A DNA stretch of 64,000 nucleotides from Lunularia cruciata (GCA_948567375.1 OX419755.1:42537001-42601000); one strand, 5' to 3'. Shown: positions 1-12,802, counted from the first letter of the stretch. A program made the numbers and translations. Notes: generated by a model from the sequence alone, not told the origin.

Positions 1-3000
1 AATCACAACACCCATAATCACAATTCTTCAAACTCTTTCCAATTCAACTTTGATTGTGATGATTCAGTTTTTCTTGAAGAATGCTACTTCATTAAAAAAA
101 ATCTTCACCCCAGAATTGTGTTCTATCTTTCCACTTAAAGCACAACTTCCTCAATCAAAATTGCTTTGCATCAATCCAATGTTGCACTCACAAATATAAA
201 ATACTACCAACATTACAATTCCTCATAGATTCATCAAGGCATTGCTTTGATTGTTATCCATTTAGGATCAAACACACAGAATGAAATCAAAATTGTGGAA
301 TCCAACATCCAACAAGCTCACTAATTGCAATTTGAACTTCTCCACACACTCACAAACACATACATAGGATTGATACTCAAAATTAAGCTGAAACGACTAG
401 CACTAAGTTACAACACTTTGCTTTACTCAACTTAAGAATTATGAACACTAAACTGAATTGGATAATCTACAATGCTACAAATGCCTCCTTTAAATAGGCT
501 TTGTACTTGACAATCATCTTACTAAATATCATTCTATAATAACTTTACCAACCTACAGATCCAAAATGACAAATGGTCACCTTTATATTTGCCTTTTCAT
601 ATCTCAAATCTGTTACTAATCCAATCCAATATCTACCTCAACTTCCACTTCTACACTTGATGTAACTTTAATCCTATCCTACACTTTGGCTTCCCTCATT
701 ATTGCTTTTTCATCCTCTAATTCTATCATCTTTCAATTTGAACTGCAATTGAATTCATGACTGGTCTATCCATCTTCTTATCTTTACTCTAACTTCTTCC
801 AATGTCTCAAGTAACTCACCCAAAGCCACTTGCACTCCTACCTCTTTCACTTGCATCCTTGCATCCAAACCCTACCTTCAATTCATTATGAAGGTCAGCT
901 AACTCTGATCTAACTAAATCTAGTTTGAGACAGACATTGTCTCCTACTTCTAATATCTTCCTATCTACATGATCTCTCAAGCAAATCAACAATTTATTCA
1001 TCTCAACATCCTTCACTTTTCTCTTCCTTGTCTCATGCACCAACAACTTCAACTCATGTAGTTTGGCTTCCTTCAATTGCATTCAACCATAGTACTAAGC
1101 ATTGCTCTTACTTTCATGATCACTTTAGTTTTTGTCTGTGCTTTACTCTTTGTCTCTCTTGCTCTCTCTAGTTGCAACTCTTCTCAATTCAACTTCAAAA
1201 TCCAGTTTTGGTGCTTCCTTCTCCTTCACATATTGACCAAGTTGAGCTTCCATGCTTTGATCAACTCTCTCAATCTTTTGCCCTCTTGACTTCTTTTTGT
1301 CAATTCACGTTGCCAGGCTTGATCCTTCTTTGCCGTCTTCAACTTTAAAATTTCAACTCCTGCTCCATTATTGCTACTATGGCCTTTGAATGCATGACTT
1401 CAACTTTAGTTTCATTGAATTCCACCTGCAATTCCTCAATCAGAGTCTTCTATTTTCTCATTTCTTTAGCTTGCTTTTCAAGCTCGCCACCTTGCTTTAC
1501 AAACTCTTCATGTAGATTATCAAAACTCTTCCTCCAAAGTATTGCATCCACTCAAAGTACCTTCGCTTCCTCTTCTCCTTGGGTTAACTTCTTCTTCAAC
1601 TTTGAGATCTCTTCACTCCAATATCTCACTATTTATTGCTCATTCTTCACTTTAGCATGGTCTTTATTTGGCTTTGCCTTTTGCTTATGCAATTGCAATA
1701 GCAACATACATGCAATCTTTGACAAGTATGCTATTCCACCAACAACCTCTACTTTATCATTGTCTTTGTACTTATCTTCAATAGGCTCTTTTTCTACTGG
1801 TGCCTTACTCCAAAGTCTTGATCTTCTTACCTTTAGAGTAACTTCTTCTGAGCTTTCTTCATCTTCATCAACTTTAATCACTTTGCTTGGTCTTGCAGAC
1901 TTCTCTTCAATCTTATCCTTGCTTGAATACCAACCTTGACTCTTCTTTTTGGTGTTCTTTTATCCCAACCGCAAGTAATTCAAAACAAGGAATGTCTCCA
2001 CCTTACATACAATCAATCACTCCATGGAATTCTTGATCTTCTTCCTTAGCCTTGTGCTCCACTATTTGCTCAATTTCAGGTTCTCCATCCCTCTTGCTGC
2101 TGGATTCTCCACTTTGCAAAATGATTTCTACCTCTTCTTCTTCATATTAGTCTTTTGACTTGTACTCAACTTCTCCTTTTGACTCTTCTCCTAACAAGAA
2201 GTCCCGCACTACTACCTCGTTCCTCAAGTCCAATCTTCTTGTCTTATGTGGCTACACTGGTGTTACCATTTCTTTAGCCTGGTTCTGCTTCTTTGTCTTT
2301 GGAATAGTCACCGCCACTTTCTTCTATTGTCCCGTCCTAACAAAGTGGTCATTGCTACCTCTTATCTTTTGACATATATTGCTACTCTTTTGCATATGCT
2401 TCTCTCTACAAATCTAGGTGAAAATGAAAAACCATTTTTTGTCTCCTTACCACACTCAACAAATTCTACATGAGGTAGAATTGCATTGCAAATGGCACAA
2501 AATAATGAGGTGGGGATTTTTCTCTCTAGTTCCATATCATCTACCTTGTTTGCTTGTGAAAACACTTTGCTCAATTCACTAGTTCTCTTGCAAACATTTG
2601 ATGAAAGAACAATACACGATGCTTCATTAGAGTGGTTCTCTTGGGCTTGAAGATTTCCATCATCACCCTGAAAATACTTTGCCTTATTGGGTCTTGGTAG
2701 GTGTACACTTGTAACCATTCTTTGTATGCGGAGTATTTAAGGAATTACACACTTCTACGGTCTCTTCTAGATACTCTCCCTTCCCATAAAACATGACTCC
2801 AGACTCCATACCAACATCCTTCCCCAAGACTAATATCCAATCTGACTTTGTCCATTGAGACGGATTGCTCTCTTTCCCACTTCCTCAAGACCATCCTCAC
2901 AATTACTCATAACTATTTTTGCCATAAAACTTGGAAAAGTCAAGTTCCAATCCAAGCCAAAAAGATGATCCAAAGCCTACTCAAGACTTTGATACTTGCT

Positions 3001-3626
3001 ATGACATCTAATCTCCAAATGTAGGATTCCTCATTGAGTGAAGGACTCTTCTTCCCGCCCCTCATGAACACTAAGCCGCTGGAAAATTATTCCCTTGCAT
3101 GGATGTAAAATCCTCACTTCCTCAAGATTCTTGAAAATTAAACTCTCAGCTGGCTTCATGATATGCATTTCCTTGGGGAAATTGCTCAATGGCATAAGAT
3201 ACTTGCATGACATTTCAAAAATTCCTTGACAAAGTCTTAAACCTACAATGTTATGATGTGCAATCATTCCTTAGTCACTCTTCACTTGATAATCATGCCT
3301 TATGCATGCGTTCTTCCTATCATTATCAATTTTATCTTGCTCATGACTTAGCCATTTTCTTGATTGTATGTTCTTGATTGGTACACCTTAAGAGAAGTTG
3401 GTATAGTGTCTTTGTATTGGGTTGATCACTTCAAAGCAAAGTTTCCTTACTTCAAATTTAACACCTGACACATCTAATCCAAGTTCTCCTTCTCTTGACA
3501 CAAAGTAAGCTTCTTTGGGTTTGACCCAAAGACATGAATCTTCTTCTTTTCTTTGCCTATTTGGTTCCAATTCAACTTCAACTATACACTTCCCTTTAAA
3601 ACACAATAAAAAATGTGGGTATCACA
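1..3626 (-). repeat. LTR copy A (3' LTR) of the old gypsy element, with coding-like frames
   Basis: Positions about 1425-3626 align with copy B (about 9385-10752 plus 16292-17131). The shared part includes near-identical stretches around 1440/9392, 2360/10310, 2735/10680 and 2810/16295. On the minus strand the LTR starts TGTGATACCC at 3626, directly after a polypurine tract. Positions 1-1425 have no counterpart in copy B, so either B lost this part or A carries an insertion. Minus-strand frames here read as acidic and coiled-coil protein (816-1082, 1633-1881, 2362-2718). The region also shares a diverged segment (about 1-290) with 30530-30800. Confidence 0.6.
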
Positions 3627-3639
3627 TACCTCCTCCTTC
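3627..3639 (-). other. Polypurine tract of the old gypsy element
   Basis: Read on the minus strand this is GAAGGAGGAGGTA immediately before TGTGATACCC, the 5' end of LTR copy A. This is the expected position of the plus-strand priming site. Confidence 0.6.
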
Positions 3640-3883
3640 AAATGTGAGCGTCCCTTTGAACATTGGCTTTGTGTTCTTTGTACAAGTCAAAGTCCATGGT
3701 CCAATATTTTTAAACTCTCCACCCATTCACTCAAGTGGCAAAAGGATTGCCTTCCAGGTCTGCAAGTTGAATTGACCCATCATCATTAATGTGCATTACA
3801 TGGTATAGCTCTATCCACCTTAAATGCATTTTGCCTAGAAAAAATATGCGATGATTGCCATATAACAACACTAAATTGCCCTC

Positions 3884-4960
3884 CTAAACAACAATAGGCT
3901 TTATTTGCTTATCATGCTTGACTTTCCGCTGATCTTGTATTTCCTTTGTGGTTTGCATTGCATAGTCCAATTTCTCTTCTAACCACATCAGTTGATGGAT
4001 TGAAAGATTATGACTTTCTTCCTTTGACAAATTTCTTTTGCAAAGGATCCAATATAAAAATTCTTCAAATTCAATTGGTAGTATGGGATGCAATCCATAT
4101 GTCAAGAAATATAGAGTCTGTTTGGTTTTAATTCTTTTGATGCTTTTGTATGCTCACAAAGCTACAAGTAACTTTGTGTTCCACTTGGAGGCATAGTTGA
4201 TAGTCATCTTATTCAAAACTTTACACAACAATCCATTTGCTTTCTCTATTCATCTGTTGGCCTTTGGGGTTATAAGGTGCTGTCTTTTGATGCTTGATTT
4301 GGAAGTACTTGGTTAACGCCTCAGCAAGTGAGTTCAAAAAGTGAGTCCCTTGGTCACTTACCAATTCTAGAGGACATCCATAACATGAAATGATGTTTTG
4401 GAAAAAAATTCCACAACTAATTTTGCATCATCTTTTTGAGTTGTCTTAGGTTCAACCATCTTGGTAGCATATTAGGGCAGATCAAGATGTATCTCTTCCT
4501 TGTGAATCAGGTCACCGGTTGAATTGGACTCACAAAATCATTTCCTCATTTCTCAAATAGGACCAATGGAAAAGTTGGTCTCAAAGGCCATTGGGAAGTA
4601 GCCATAGGCTTTCCTATTCTTTGACATGCATCACAATTTTGGATATGGGCTTGAGTATCCTTGTACATTGTAGGCCACCAATACCCCAATGAAAGAATTT
4701 TCTCTATTGTATTCTTTAGATCATAGTGTCCTCCCGATGCTTTTGGGGGCAGGACTCAATTACTCCTCTGACTTTATATGCTTCCAAGCATCTTCAAAGT
4801 ACTTTTTCTTTGCCTATTTTGAACAAAATGTTATGTTTTAGTGGGTACGGTCCTATTTTCTTGAGGATGACTACCCTTTGCTCTGGGTCCAATCCCTCAA
4901 GAGATTGGCAAGTATGCTGCATACCTCATACTTTGCATTGCCATCAATTGATATAACTCT
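3884..4960 (-). pseudogene. Integrase remnant of the old gypsy element
   Basis: The minus strand from about 4700 to 3884 carries the integrase tail of plant gypsy elements. Visible are 'MTYGLHPILPIEFE' near 4105-4060 and the following 'LEEKLDYAMQTTKEIQDQRKVKHDKQIKP' block. The downstream frame continues with 'EGNLVLLYGNHR' and 'GKMHLRWIELYHV', the usual SH3-like C-terminal domain. Stops and shifts occur throughout the catalytic core. No chromodomain follows before the polypurine tract at 3639. Confidence 0.7.
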
Positions 4961-5043
4961 TTTTCAAGAAACTAATCATTGACTTCCAAATGTTAGTCTT
5001 GAGTCTCCAACATGGACAGGAATTCTGCATTTGAATGCAAAAA

Positions 5044-5358
5044 TCACTTCCTTACTTGTATTGTGTATGTGAATTCTTGTAACAACAAGATACATCTTGT
5101 AACTTGCCCAAAAAAATCGGCTTTCTTTACCAAATGTTGCAAAGAATAATTGTCCACATAGAAGACAAACTTGTATCCCAACAAATAGTTGCAAAACTTC
5201 TTGCAGGCATACACCATTTTGAGTGCTTCTCTTTTCGTTGTCAAATAATTCTTTTCTACAATTGAAAGTTGTCGGCTGGCATAGTAAATTGGATAGTCTT
5301 TCTTGTTCTTGTCCTTTTGACTTAGGACTACTCCAATTGCTATGGACAAAGTGTCCAC
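5044..5358 (-). pseudogene. RNase H domain of the old gypsy element
   Basis: A 104-codon open stretch on the minus strand reads as a Ty3/gypsy RNase H-like (RT-connection) domain. Recognisable blocks are 'YPIYYASRQLS', 'EKNYLTTKREALKMVYACKKF', 'YLLGYKFVFYVDNYSLQHLV'. Stops lie on both sides. The domain lies between RT remnants (above 5490) and integrase (below 4960), as expected for the family. Confidence 0.85.
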
Positions 5359-5489
5359 ATAAACATGAAAAGAGACATCCCAATCAGGGCTCTCATAATT
5401 GGTGCTTCAGCCAATTTCTTCTTCAACACATGGAAAGTTTCTTCTTGTTTTCTTCTTCACAAATAGTCTTTGGACTTCTTAAAAAGCTT

Positions 5490-6377
5490 TGTTAGTGGTG
5501 CAACAAGCACCGCATAATTTTATACAAAGTGTCTATAGTATCCGATATGTCCCAAGAAGGCCCTTAAATCCTAAAAAATTTTAGTGGATTCTAAAGTTGA
5601 GATAAATTTCACCTTCTCAACATCAACTTCAACTAGCTACTTGGTCCAAAATACTAACTATGAAGGGCAAAGGATGATGATCCTTTCTTGAAACTACATT
5701 AAGCTTGCAAAAGTCTTGGACATTCAAGTCTTTCCCATCTTCTTCTTTGGAACAATGACAATGGGAGAAACCCATTCATTGCTCAAGAGAAGAAAAACTA
5801 TCTTGGCTCCCAAGAACTTGTTAATCTCATCTTTCACCAAGAGCAAGTAGTTCATGTACAAGAGATATTTTCTTTATTGAACCAGGATTGCACCTTCAAC
5901 AAGATCAATCTGATGTTCCCCAAATTGTTTGGGAATTCCTAGCATTTGATCAATAGACCAGGCAAATACCTCTTGGTACTCAATGAACAAGGCAATGTAT
6001 CCTAGCAACTTGTCTGAAGTGACAATCTTCAAAATTTTACCTTTAGATAAGACAACATCTTGACAGTCATCAAGATTGATTACTCCTTCAACATGGTTGA
6101 CTTGGCTCAACCTGATTCATATGGAGTTCAAAGCTCCTTCTTCCAAATCATTTTCACCCGACATGATGTCATACAAATCTTCATCTTTGACCTCTACCTC
6201 ATAGCATTCCAAATAATTGACTTGGACTTCTTCATCGGAGTCTTTGGATGACAAAAATGATGAATCTTGAGTTTCATCTATGTCTTTTGACAAGGTTGTT
6301 TCCTCAATGTGGGGAACCTTTGCCCAACTCATCATCACTAGCTTCTGGTCTTTGGACAAAATGTCCTTAAACCTCAA
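5490..6377 (-). pseudogene. Reverse transcriptase remnant lacking its palm, old gypsy element
   Basis: The minus strand shows the protease-RT linker ('YQEVFAWSIDQMLGIPKQFGEHQIDL', about 5970-5900), then the RT start ('SNEWVSPIVIVPKKKMGK', about 5790-5735) and a stretch like 'CKLNVVSRKDHHPLP'. The next recognisable part is the RT thumb ('DLRAFLGHIGYYRHFV', about 5570-5525). Motifs A to C, including the YxDD catalytic box, are missing between about 5690 and 5600. The gap is only about 100 bp, so several hundred bases of the catalytic palm were deleted. The part above 6117 is an acidic linker frame. Confidence 0.7.
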
Positions 6378-7668
6378 CTTCTATTGATGCCAATCCATAA
6401 CAACTTGGGTACTATATCGATCAATCTTGGTCACTGGTGTCAACATGATGAAATTCAACTTGAAGGGTACTCCTCCAACGATCATGATTATGTTAGACAA
6501 CATGCTTAATGGTTATCTCTTGGTCTAATCTGCAAACTTCAGAATTTGGTGTATAGGTTCAAATGTGTGATACCCCAATCAGTGTGCGGTATCCTTTTTC
6601 ATGACATTCATACCAAAACACAAATCAATAGGTATCAATGTTATCATGCAACATGTTATCTCTATATCCACTTTGGAGATCCCAAATCTTCTTGCTCAAT
6701 ATGATAGATGGCTGGTAATTCCTTCTTGGTCATCGTTCTTTCTTTCTTGAGGGCAAAACTTAGCTATTTCTTGTATTGCTTGTTTTCTTCCCACAATTGC
6801 TTGAATGTAACATTGACTACATGGATGCCAAATATGTATTGAGGTTCTCATCCCAACTTCACCTTCTTCACTTTTGACTTTTGGTTAGAAGTCTCTTCCC
6901 ATTCCAACTTGACTCCAAGTTGCTTTAGAATGGTGACTGGAGTATTGGTGGTCTTGACCCAAGGTTCTTTGGGTTTACCCATCTTGGCTTGGATCAGATC
7001 CTTAACTTCAGATTGGATATCAATTGGAAAAATTGGAGGCTTTGTCTTTGTGTCTTCCTCCAAACTCATCTCCCAAGTTCTTTGTATTGCCTCTTGAATT
7101 TCCTTCTACAAGGCTTTGGCTTTGGCTAAATTTTTATGTGGGATCATGCTTCTTCTTTCCCAAGCATGTTTCAACTTCCAACATTGCAAAATCTGGTCGT
7201 TCTCCTTTTGCAACCGGACTACTTTCTTGAGGCATGTCTTCCTCAAGAGTGATGCAATTCATAGTGACATCTCCCTTTGATTGAAGTGCTGCTTGCTCAG
7301 CATGAGTCTGTACATAATTGACTGGAGGCTTTGGGTTGGGTGGTTGAGGGCACTAACTTCCAATGTAGCCCAAACCTTTACATCTCACAAAGGAGAACTT
7401 ACCTAATCTAACACCTTTGCTCAAGACAATTTAGAGACCAATGGGCCATTGAGCCTAGTGCAACATTTTGAGGCCTGTTCTAGCTGCCCATTGGTGGTCT
7501 TTGTGGAGGATCATTGTTGTTATACTCCCAAGGTCCATACCTCTGGACCTTGGTACAATGTGCTTGCTTGAGGTTGTACCTCTTGGGTTTGGTATACTAC
7601 CTCATTTTCCTCATTTTGGTCCCATCTTGGAACCCAATTAATTTTTTGCACTAGATATGAAGCTTGGG
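6378..7668 (-). pseudogene. Gag-pol linker and protease region of the old element, degenerate
   Basis: Between the gag zinc knuckle and the RT linker the minus strand keeps only short open pieces, for example 6848-7069 ('LGVKLEWEETSNQKSKVKKVKLG'). An aspartic protease should lie here, but I could not find a convincing D-S/T-G motif. The call rests mainly on position. Confidence 0.35.
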
Positions 7669-8824
7669 TCAAACATGCCAACACTCCATATTAGCATGGC
7701 ATGACTTGCCACATGCAATGCACCATACATTTGGTCTGCCAAATGAAGAAGGTTTTCTTTGGTCATTCATCCCAATAATTTGGATCTTGAAACCCACAAA
7801 CTCTTTAATCAGAGTCTCCAACTTAGTGTTGGTCTTATTTACAACTTTGGCTAGGGGTGTCAATACTTTCTTTCCTCCTTGCCTTCTAATTCTTCTTTGC
7901 TTTAAGTCTTCTTCAAATTCCAAAGAAGAACTATAAGATGTGGAGAATTCTTCTAAAGAAGTGGAGGTACTATGAGAAGCTCTTTGTTTAGGCTTCTTGT
8001 CTTTCTTCTCCTAATTCCTTTGGTAATTGGAAGAGTGAGAGTGAGCCGCCTCATATTGAATGAAGTGTTTGAGTCCCTTGTCCATGGAAGTTATTTTTTT
8101 CTCCTTGGGGAAGATGCATATCTCTAGTGACAAACCACAAGGAACCAAGTGATGGCTGGGGCATTAGAGTAGCCCACCACACCTGATTGCTTTGACACTC
8201 GGTTCAATAAGGCCATGTACCACTTAGAGTAGTCTCTCAACTTCTCTTTCTTTACTTGGTCCAAATCATTAAGTGCACAAAGACACTCATATTGTAGTCA
8301 ACTTCTTAGAATCATTCCAAGAAATTGTCTAACAAGTTTGTCAAGTGGGTTGGTTTAAAACCCTTTAGGGTTACATGGGTGTACCAAATCCTTGCCTTCT
8401 TTTGAAGTAGAGTTGGGAAAATCTACAACCAATCTGTAGAGTCATGCTCCTTGTTGGCAAAGGAGATGACTTTGAATTCCTTGATGAATTCATTAGGATC
8501 TTCATCTTGTTCAGTCCCCTTATACTTTTGGTATGCATGTCAAGTGACAGGTAACAAAGTCATTCTGTACCTCTAAGGAGTAGGTTCAGGTAGTGTGGAA
8601 TTTGCTAGATCCAAGGTACTAGCTGGTGATTTGGCTTTTGTGTCAGTCCAAGAGTCCCAATTTTCCAAGTTCAAAATTGGGTCTTTGTAGATAGGTTCTT
8701 CTTTTAAAGGTATGTTGACTTCAACTCGAGTTGGAGAAAGAGGTTCAATATCATATGGATCTTCAAAATCCCTTTGAGCTAGTTGAGGAATCATGTGTAA
8801 GATATATTGACACTCTCCTTCCAC
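7669..8824 (-). pseudogene. Gag with CCHC zinc knuckle, old gypsy element
   Basis: At 7681-7722 the minus strand encodes CIACGKSCHANMEC, a perfect C-x2-C-x4-H-x4-C knuckle, the nucleic-acid binding motif of retrotransposon nucleocapsid. Upstream pieces (8573-8824, proline and acid rich) and the disrupted stretch between them occupy the gag position, next to the primer binding site at 9231. The frame is broken several times. Confidence 0.7.
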
Positions 8825-9230
8825 AAAAATTCATGTTTTCTTCTCACAAATAAATACTTTTAAATAAGTGGCTCCCTTGATAGCTTTGGAAGAAGTCAAT
8901 GTACAGGGTCGCAACAAATATGTCTGTCTGCTTGTGTCTTTCTTCTTCTTGGGATTTGGGGATGTAAAGTAGCATTGTCACCCAATCTCTCATTTCTTTG
9001 TTCAAGGTCCTTCAAGGCTTCTTGACCTTTGTGAAGAAGTTGCACATCCAACGCCTCCTTCTTAGATCTATCAATGGTGAATTGGCTCTTCTTGCATTCT
9101 TCTTGTTCATGCTACAGAGTTCATTTATGAGCACTTTCTTTTCTTATTTTTCTCTCATTGCAAACATTCTTATTTTTTGGACACTTAGTTTAAGATTTGG
9201 CTTTGTATTCTTCCACTCCCAAGATTTGTA

Positions 9231-9248
9231 TCCCCGGCAGCAGTGCTA
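9231..9248 (-). other. Primer binding site (tRNA-Asp type) of the old gypsy element
   Basis: The minus strand reads TAGCACTGCTGCCGGGGA. It matches 14 of 18 positions of the plant gypsy tRNA-Asp primer site TGGCGCCGTTGCCGGGGA; the mismatches are all transitions. It lies about 10 bases inside the presumed inner end of LTR copy B (TG at 9258). Confidence 0.6.
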
Positions 9249-10752
9249 AAAATCCTATGACAACCCAACAAGTATCACTTTTGTGGTAATCAGCAAGTGA
9301 TAGTTTGTCCTCAAAGAGATATGAGTCAAGAATGGTCAAATACAAAGTAAAATAGTAACAAACAGTTCTTCTTGAGTCTTTCTCAATTTCTCAATCAGAG
9401 TCTTTTGCTTCCTCATTTCTTCAACTTGCCTTTCAAGCTCACCACCTTGCTACACAAACTCTTCATGCAGATTATTGAAACTCTTCCTTCAAAGTATTGC
9501 ATCCACCCAAAGTACTTTGGCTTCCTCATCTCCTTGGGTTAATTCTTCTTCAACTCCAATATCTCATTACTTCCAGCTCATCCTTCACTTTAGGATGATC
9601 TTTCTTTAGCTCTACTTTTTTCTTCTGCAACTACAATAGCAACAAACATACAATCTTTGACAAGTATGCTATTCCACCAAAAACCTCCACTTTGTCATTG
9701 TCTTCATACTCAGCTTCAATAAGCTCTTCTTCTACATATGCTTTACCTTGAAGTCTTGATCTTCTCACCTTTATAGTAACTTCTTCCAAGCTTTCTTCAT
9801 CTTCATAAGCTTTAATCACTTTGCCCGGTCATGTAGACACAAGTTGCAGACTTCTCTTTGATCTTATCCCTTGCTGGAATACCAACCTTGACTCTTCTTC
9901 TCGGTGTTCTTCTATCTCAACCATAGGTAATTCCAAACAAGGAATGCCTCTACCTTCCATTAATCAATCACCGCATGGAATTCTTGGTCTTCTTCCTCAG
10001 CCATGTTCTCTACCATTTGCTCAAGTTCAAGTTCTCTATCACTCCCACTGCTGGATTCTCCACTCTGCAACATGAGTTCTACCTCTTTTTCTTCCTTTGA
10101 GTCTTTTGACTTGTACTTGGCTTCTCCTTTTGACTCTTCCCTTGATGATGGGTCCCACACTACTACCTCATGTCTTGTCTTCCATGGCTACATTGGTGAC
10201 ACCATTTCTTTGGGTCAGTTTTGCTTCTTTGTCTTTGGAATGGTCACCACCACTTTCTTTTGTTGTCCTGTCCTAGCAAAGTGGTCATTGCTACCTATGA
10301 TATGATAGGTATATTGTTGCGCTTCTGCATCTGCTTCTCTTTGCAAATTTAGGTGAAAGTGAGAAACCATCTTTTTTTTCTCTACTACACTTAGCAAATT
10401 CAACCACAAGGTAGAAATGCACCACAAATGGCACAAAATAATAAGGTGGGGATTTGTCTCTGTAGTTCCATATCATCTACCTCATTTGTTGGTGAAAACA
10501 CTTTGCCCAATTCTTTGGTTCTATCGCAAACATTTGATGAAAGAACACCACATGGTGCTTCATTACATAAGTGGTTCTCTTAAGATTGAAGATCACCATC
10601 ATTGCCCCAACAATACTTTGCCTTATTAGGTCTTGGTAGTTGCCCATCTTGTTACCATTCTTTGTACATAGAGCACTAAAGGAATCACACACTTTTGCAT
10701 TCTCTTCTACATACTCTCCCTTCCCATAAAATGTGACATTGGACTCCTCACT

Positions 10753-11165
10753 TGTAAAAGACCAAAACCGAGGAGGGAAATAGGAGAATGGAAGATCACA
10801 TTGGGACACTTTAATGTGAGTCAACTCCAAATGCCTAGCTTTAGCTTTTGCTTTGGTATTTATAAGGAGCATACAAGGCTCGTGAGAAGCTTCTCAAGAA
10901 GCTTCTGTGAGCCACTTTCTTGGAGTGCAAGCCAAGTTAACCAAGAAGTTTCTCAAGAAGTTTCCTTTTAGAAGCCGCCTACTTGGCTTGCACGCTAAGC
11001 TATTTGGAAGCTTCTAGAAGCTTCCTTGTAGAAGCTACTTACTTAGGGTGCAAGCTAAGCTAGCTAAGAAACTTCCTAAATACTTTTGAAATATTCTAGG
11101 CTAATTTGTCTTATCTGTACTTCATTAGCCCTACTAACTTTGTTGTTAAACTCCATATTATCACA
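10753..11165 (-). repeat. 3' LTR of the nested chromovirus
   Basis: 413 bp, TG...CA ends, same order of blocks as the 5' LTR. It contains GAAGCTTC palindromes at 10886, 10898, 11007 and 11017, and a TATA-like box on the minus strand at 10857-10866. Confidence 0.9.
11007..11024. promoter_or_regulatory. Perfect four-unit heat shock element in the LTR
   Basis: The sequence GAAGCTTCTAGAAGCTTC is GAA-nn-TTC-nn-GAA-nn-TTC, four alternating heat-shock-factor pentamer cores without mismatch. It lies about 140 bp upstream of the TATA-like box in LTR orientation (U3 region). The same place in the 5' LTR (16130-16147) keeps three of four units. Confidence 0.55.
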
Positions 11166-11178
11166 TATTCCCCCATTG
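11166..11178 (-). other. Polypurine tract of the nested chromovirus
   Basis: The minus strand reads AATGGGGGAATA directly before the 3' LTR at 11165, the expected plus-strand primer position. Confidence 0.7.
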
Positions 11179-11194
11179 CTAGTTGGTGACGTCC

Positions 11195-11385
11195 TCGTTG
11201 CTATTGAAGCTTCAAACTCTTGGATAGCCATTTGTGCATTTTGGAGATGAGAAAGAGGTTCCCATGTGCTATCATGAAAATAATACCCTTTCCAAAGGAC
11301 TTTGTACTCTATAAGTTGTTGTAGGCCTCATTGAATGTGGCAATGTGAAAGGATATAATCAACTTTGTATTCCTCATTATCATTG
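11195..11385 (-). pseudogene. Chromodomain at the integrase C-terminus, nested chromovirus
   Basis: Minus-strand translation gives 'EEYKVDYILSHCHIQ', one in-frame TGA, then 'GLQQLIEYKVLWKGYYFHD', 'STWEPLSHLQNAQMAIQEFE'. The E-Y-x-V-x-x-I-L start, the W-K-G-Y core and the T-W-E-P...L-x-N-A...F-E end are the chromodomain signature that in chromoviruses directs integration to particular chromatin. It runs almost to the polypurine tract. Confidence 0.9.
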
Positions 11386-11605
11386 ATAGAGATAGGAGCA
11401 TGAGGAGGTTGGACATGAGAGGAAAAAGAAGAAGGACTAGGGACAAAGGGTTTCAACTTGGAAATATGAAAGATAGGATCGATGCACATATGACAAGGCA
11501 AGGCAAGTCAATAAGCAACAAGAGAAATGATTTGTGTGACCTCAAAGGGTCTTATCCAATTAGGAGTAAGTTTATGGACTTGGGTATCAAGTGGGAGTTA
11601 CTAGA

Positions 11606-12700
11606 CTAGAGCATAACCTTATCACCAACTTGAAAGGTGAGATCACAATGATGATAGTCTGCATATTGTTTTTGACAATTTTGGGTAACAAGGAGGTGAG
11701 ATTTGGCTTGTTGGAGAGATTGGGATATGGTGGTCAAGAAGGTTGAAGTATGAGGTACATGAGATGGAAGAGGAGCAAGAAGGGAATCTAGAACAAGTGG
11801 ATCTTGGCCAAAATTGAGGAAGAAAGAAGAGAATCCCGTGCTTGCATGTTTGGAATTATTGTATGCAAACTCCACAACTGCACGACATTCATCTCAATTG
11901 GTATGGTGAACATTGACAAAGGCACAAAGCATATCCTCCAAGGTGCAATTTTCATATTTAGTTTGTCCATTAGTTTGAGGATGATAGGCCATGGACAAAG
12001 CAAGCTTGGTGCCAAGTATCTAGAAGAGTGCTTGCCAAAACTTTCCAATGAAGCAAGAATCACGGTTAGAGATGAGTACACGTGGCATCCCATAATGCTA
12101 GAATAAATTGTTGAAGTAGATCTGCACCAAGGTTGGAGCATCAACAATATCAACTATTGGTGCCAAACGGATTTACTTACGAAGCTTATCCACAAACACC
12201 ACAATTGTTTTATGACCTTATTTTATCTTGGGCAAAGAGGTGATGAGATCTAAGCTCACATGTTCCTAACAAGTAGATGGAACAGGGAGTGATTGAAGGA
12301 GTCTACTTGGTTTTTGATTACTGGCCTTGTTGCATTGGCAGCTCTCACATGATTGGACAAATTCCCAAACATCTTATGCCATGTTGGGATACCACCATTG
12401 GCGTTGGAAGGTACCCAAGGTCTTGTCTACACCCATGTGACTAGCAATTGGTAAATCATGGGCTTCTTGAAGGCACACAAGTCGGAGATCACCTTTGGCT
12501 GGAACATAGATTCGGTGCTCATGGAATAGAAGGTCTTCCTTGAAGGAGAAGGTGTTTTATTCTTTATGGCATGTTACAATTTGGCCTTGTACCATCTGAA
12601 AGAATGGATCTTGTTGTAGAGTTGTCCTAAAATTGGTTTGGACTTTGGAGTAGACTAACACCGTCGTAATTGACATTGTGACGAGAGGAAGAAACTTCAA
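11606..12700 (-). pseudogene. Integrase of the nested chromovirus with mutated active site
   Basis: The minus strand reads through the HHCC zinc region ('CESCQCNKASNQKP', about 12340-12300), the catalytic core ('VSLDLITSLPKIK', 'MPRVLISNRDSCFIGKFW', 'AYHPQTNGQTKYENCTLEDML') and the C-terminal part ('EFAYNNSKHASTGFSSFFLNFG', 11875-11810; 'FQVGDKVML'). In the usual SDRD motif the first Asp is Asn. The usual Glu after TNGQT is Lys. Both fit G:C to A:T changes. Several stops occur. The enzyme would be inactive. Confidence 0.85.
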
Positions 12701-12802
12701 ATCAGATTGTCATGATAGGGCATCAAGGATGACATGGAACCAACTGGGTTTGTGCTCAAGTTTGATGTCAAACAATTGTAATTGTTCCTCTTATTGATGA
12801 TG

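Noticed and set aside
1379-1939. 186-codon plus-strand frame, Ser/Leu-rich
   Set aside because: It is the antisense of the coiled-coil frame in LTR copy A; the Ser/Leu richness follows from complementing Glu/Lys codons.
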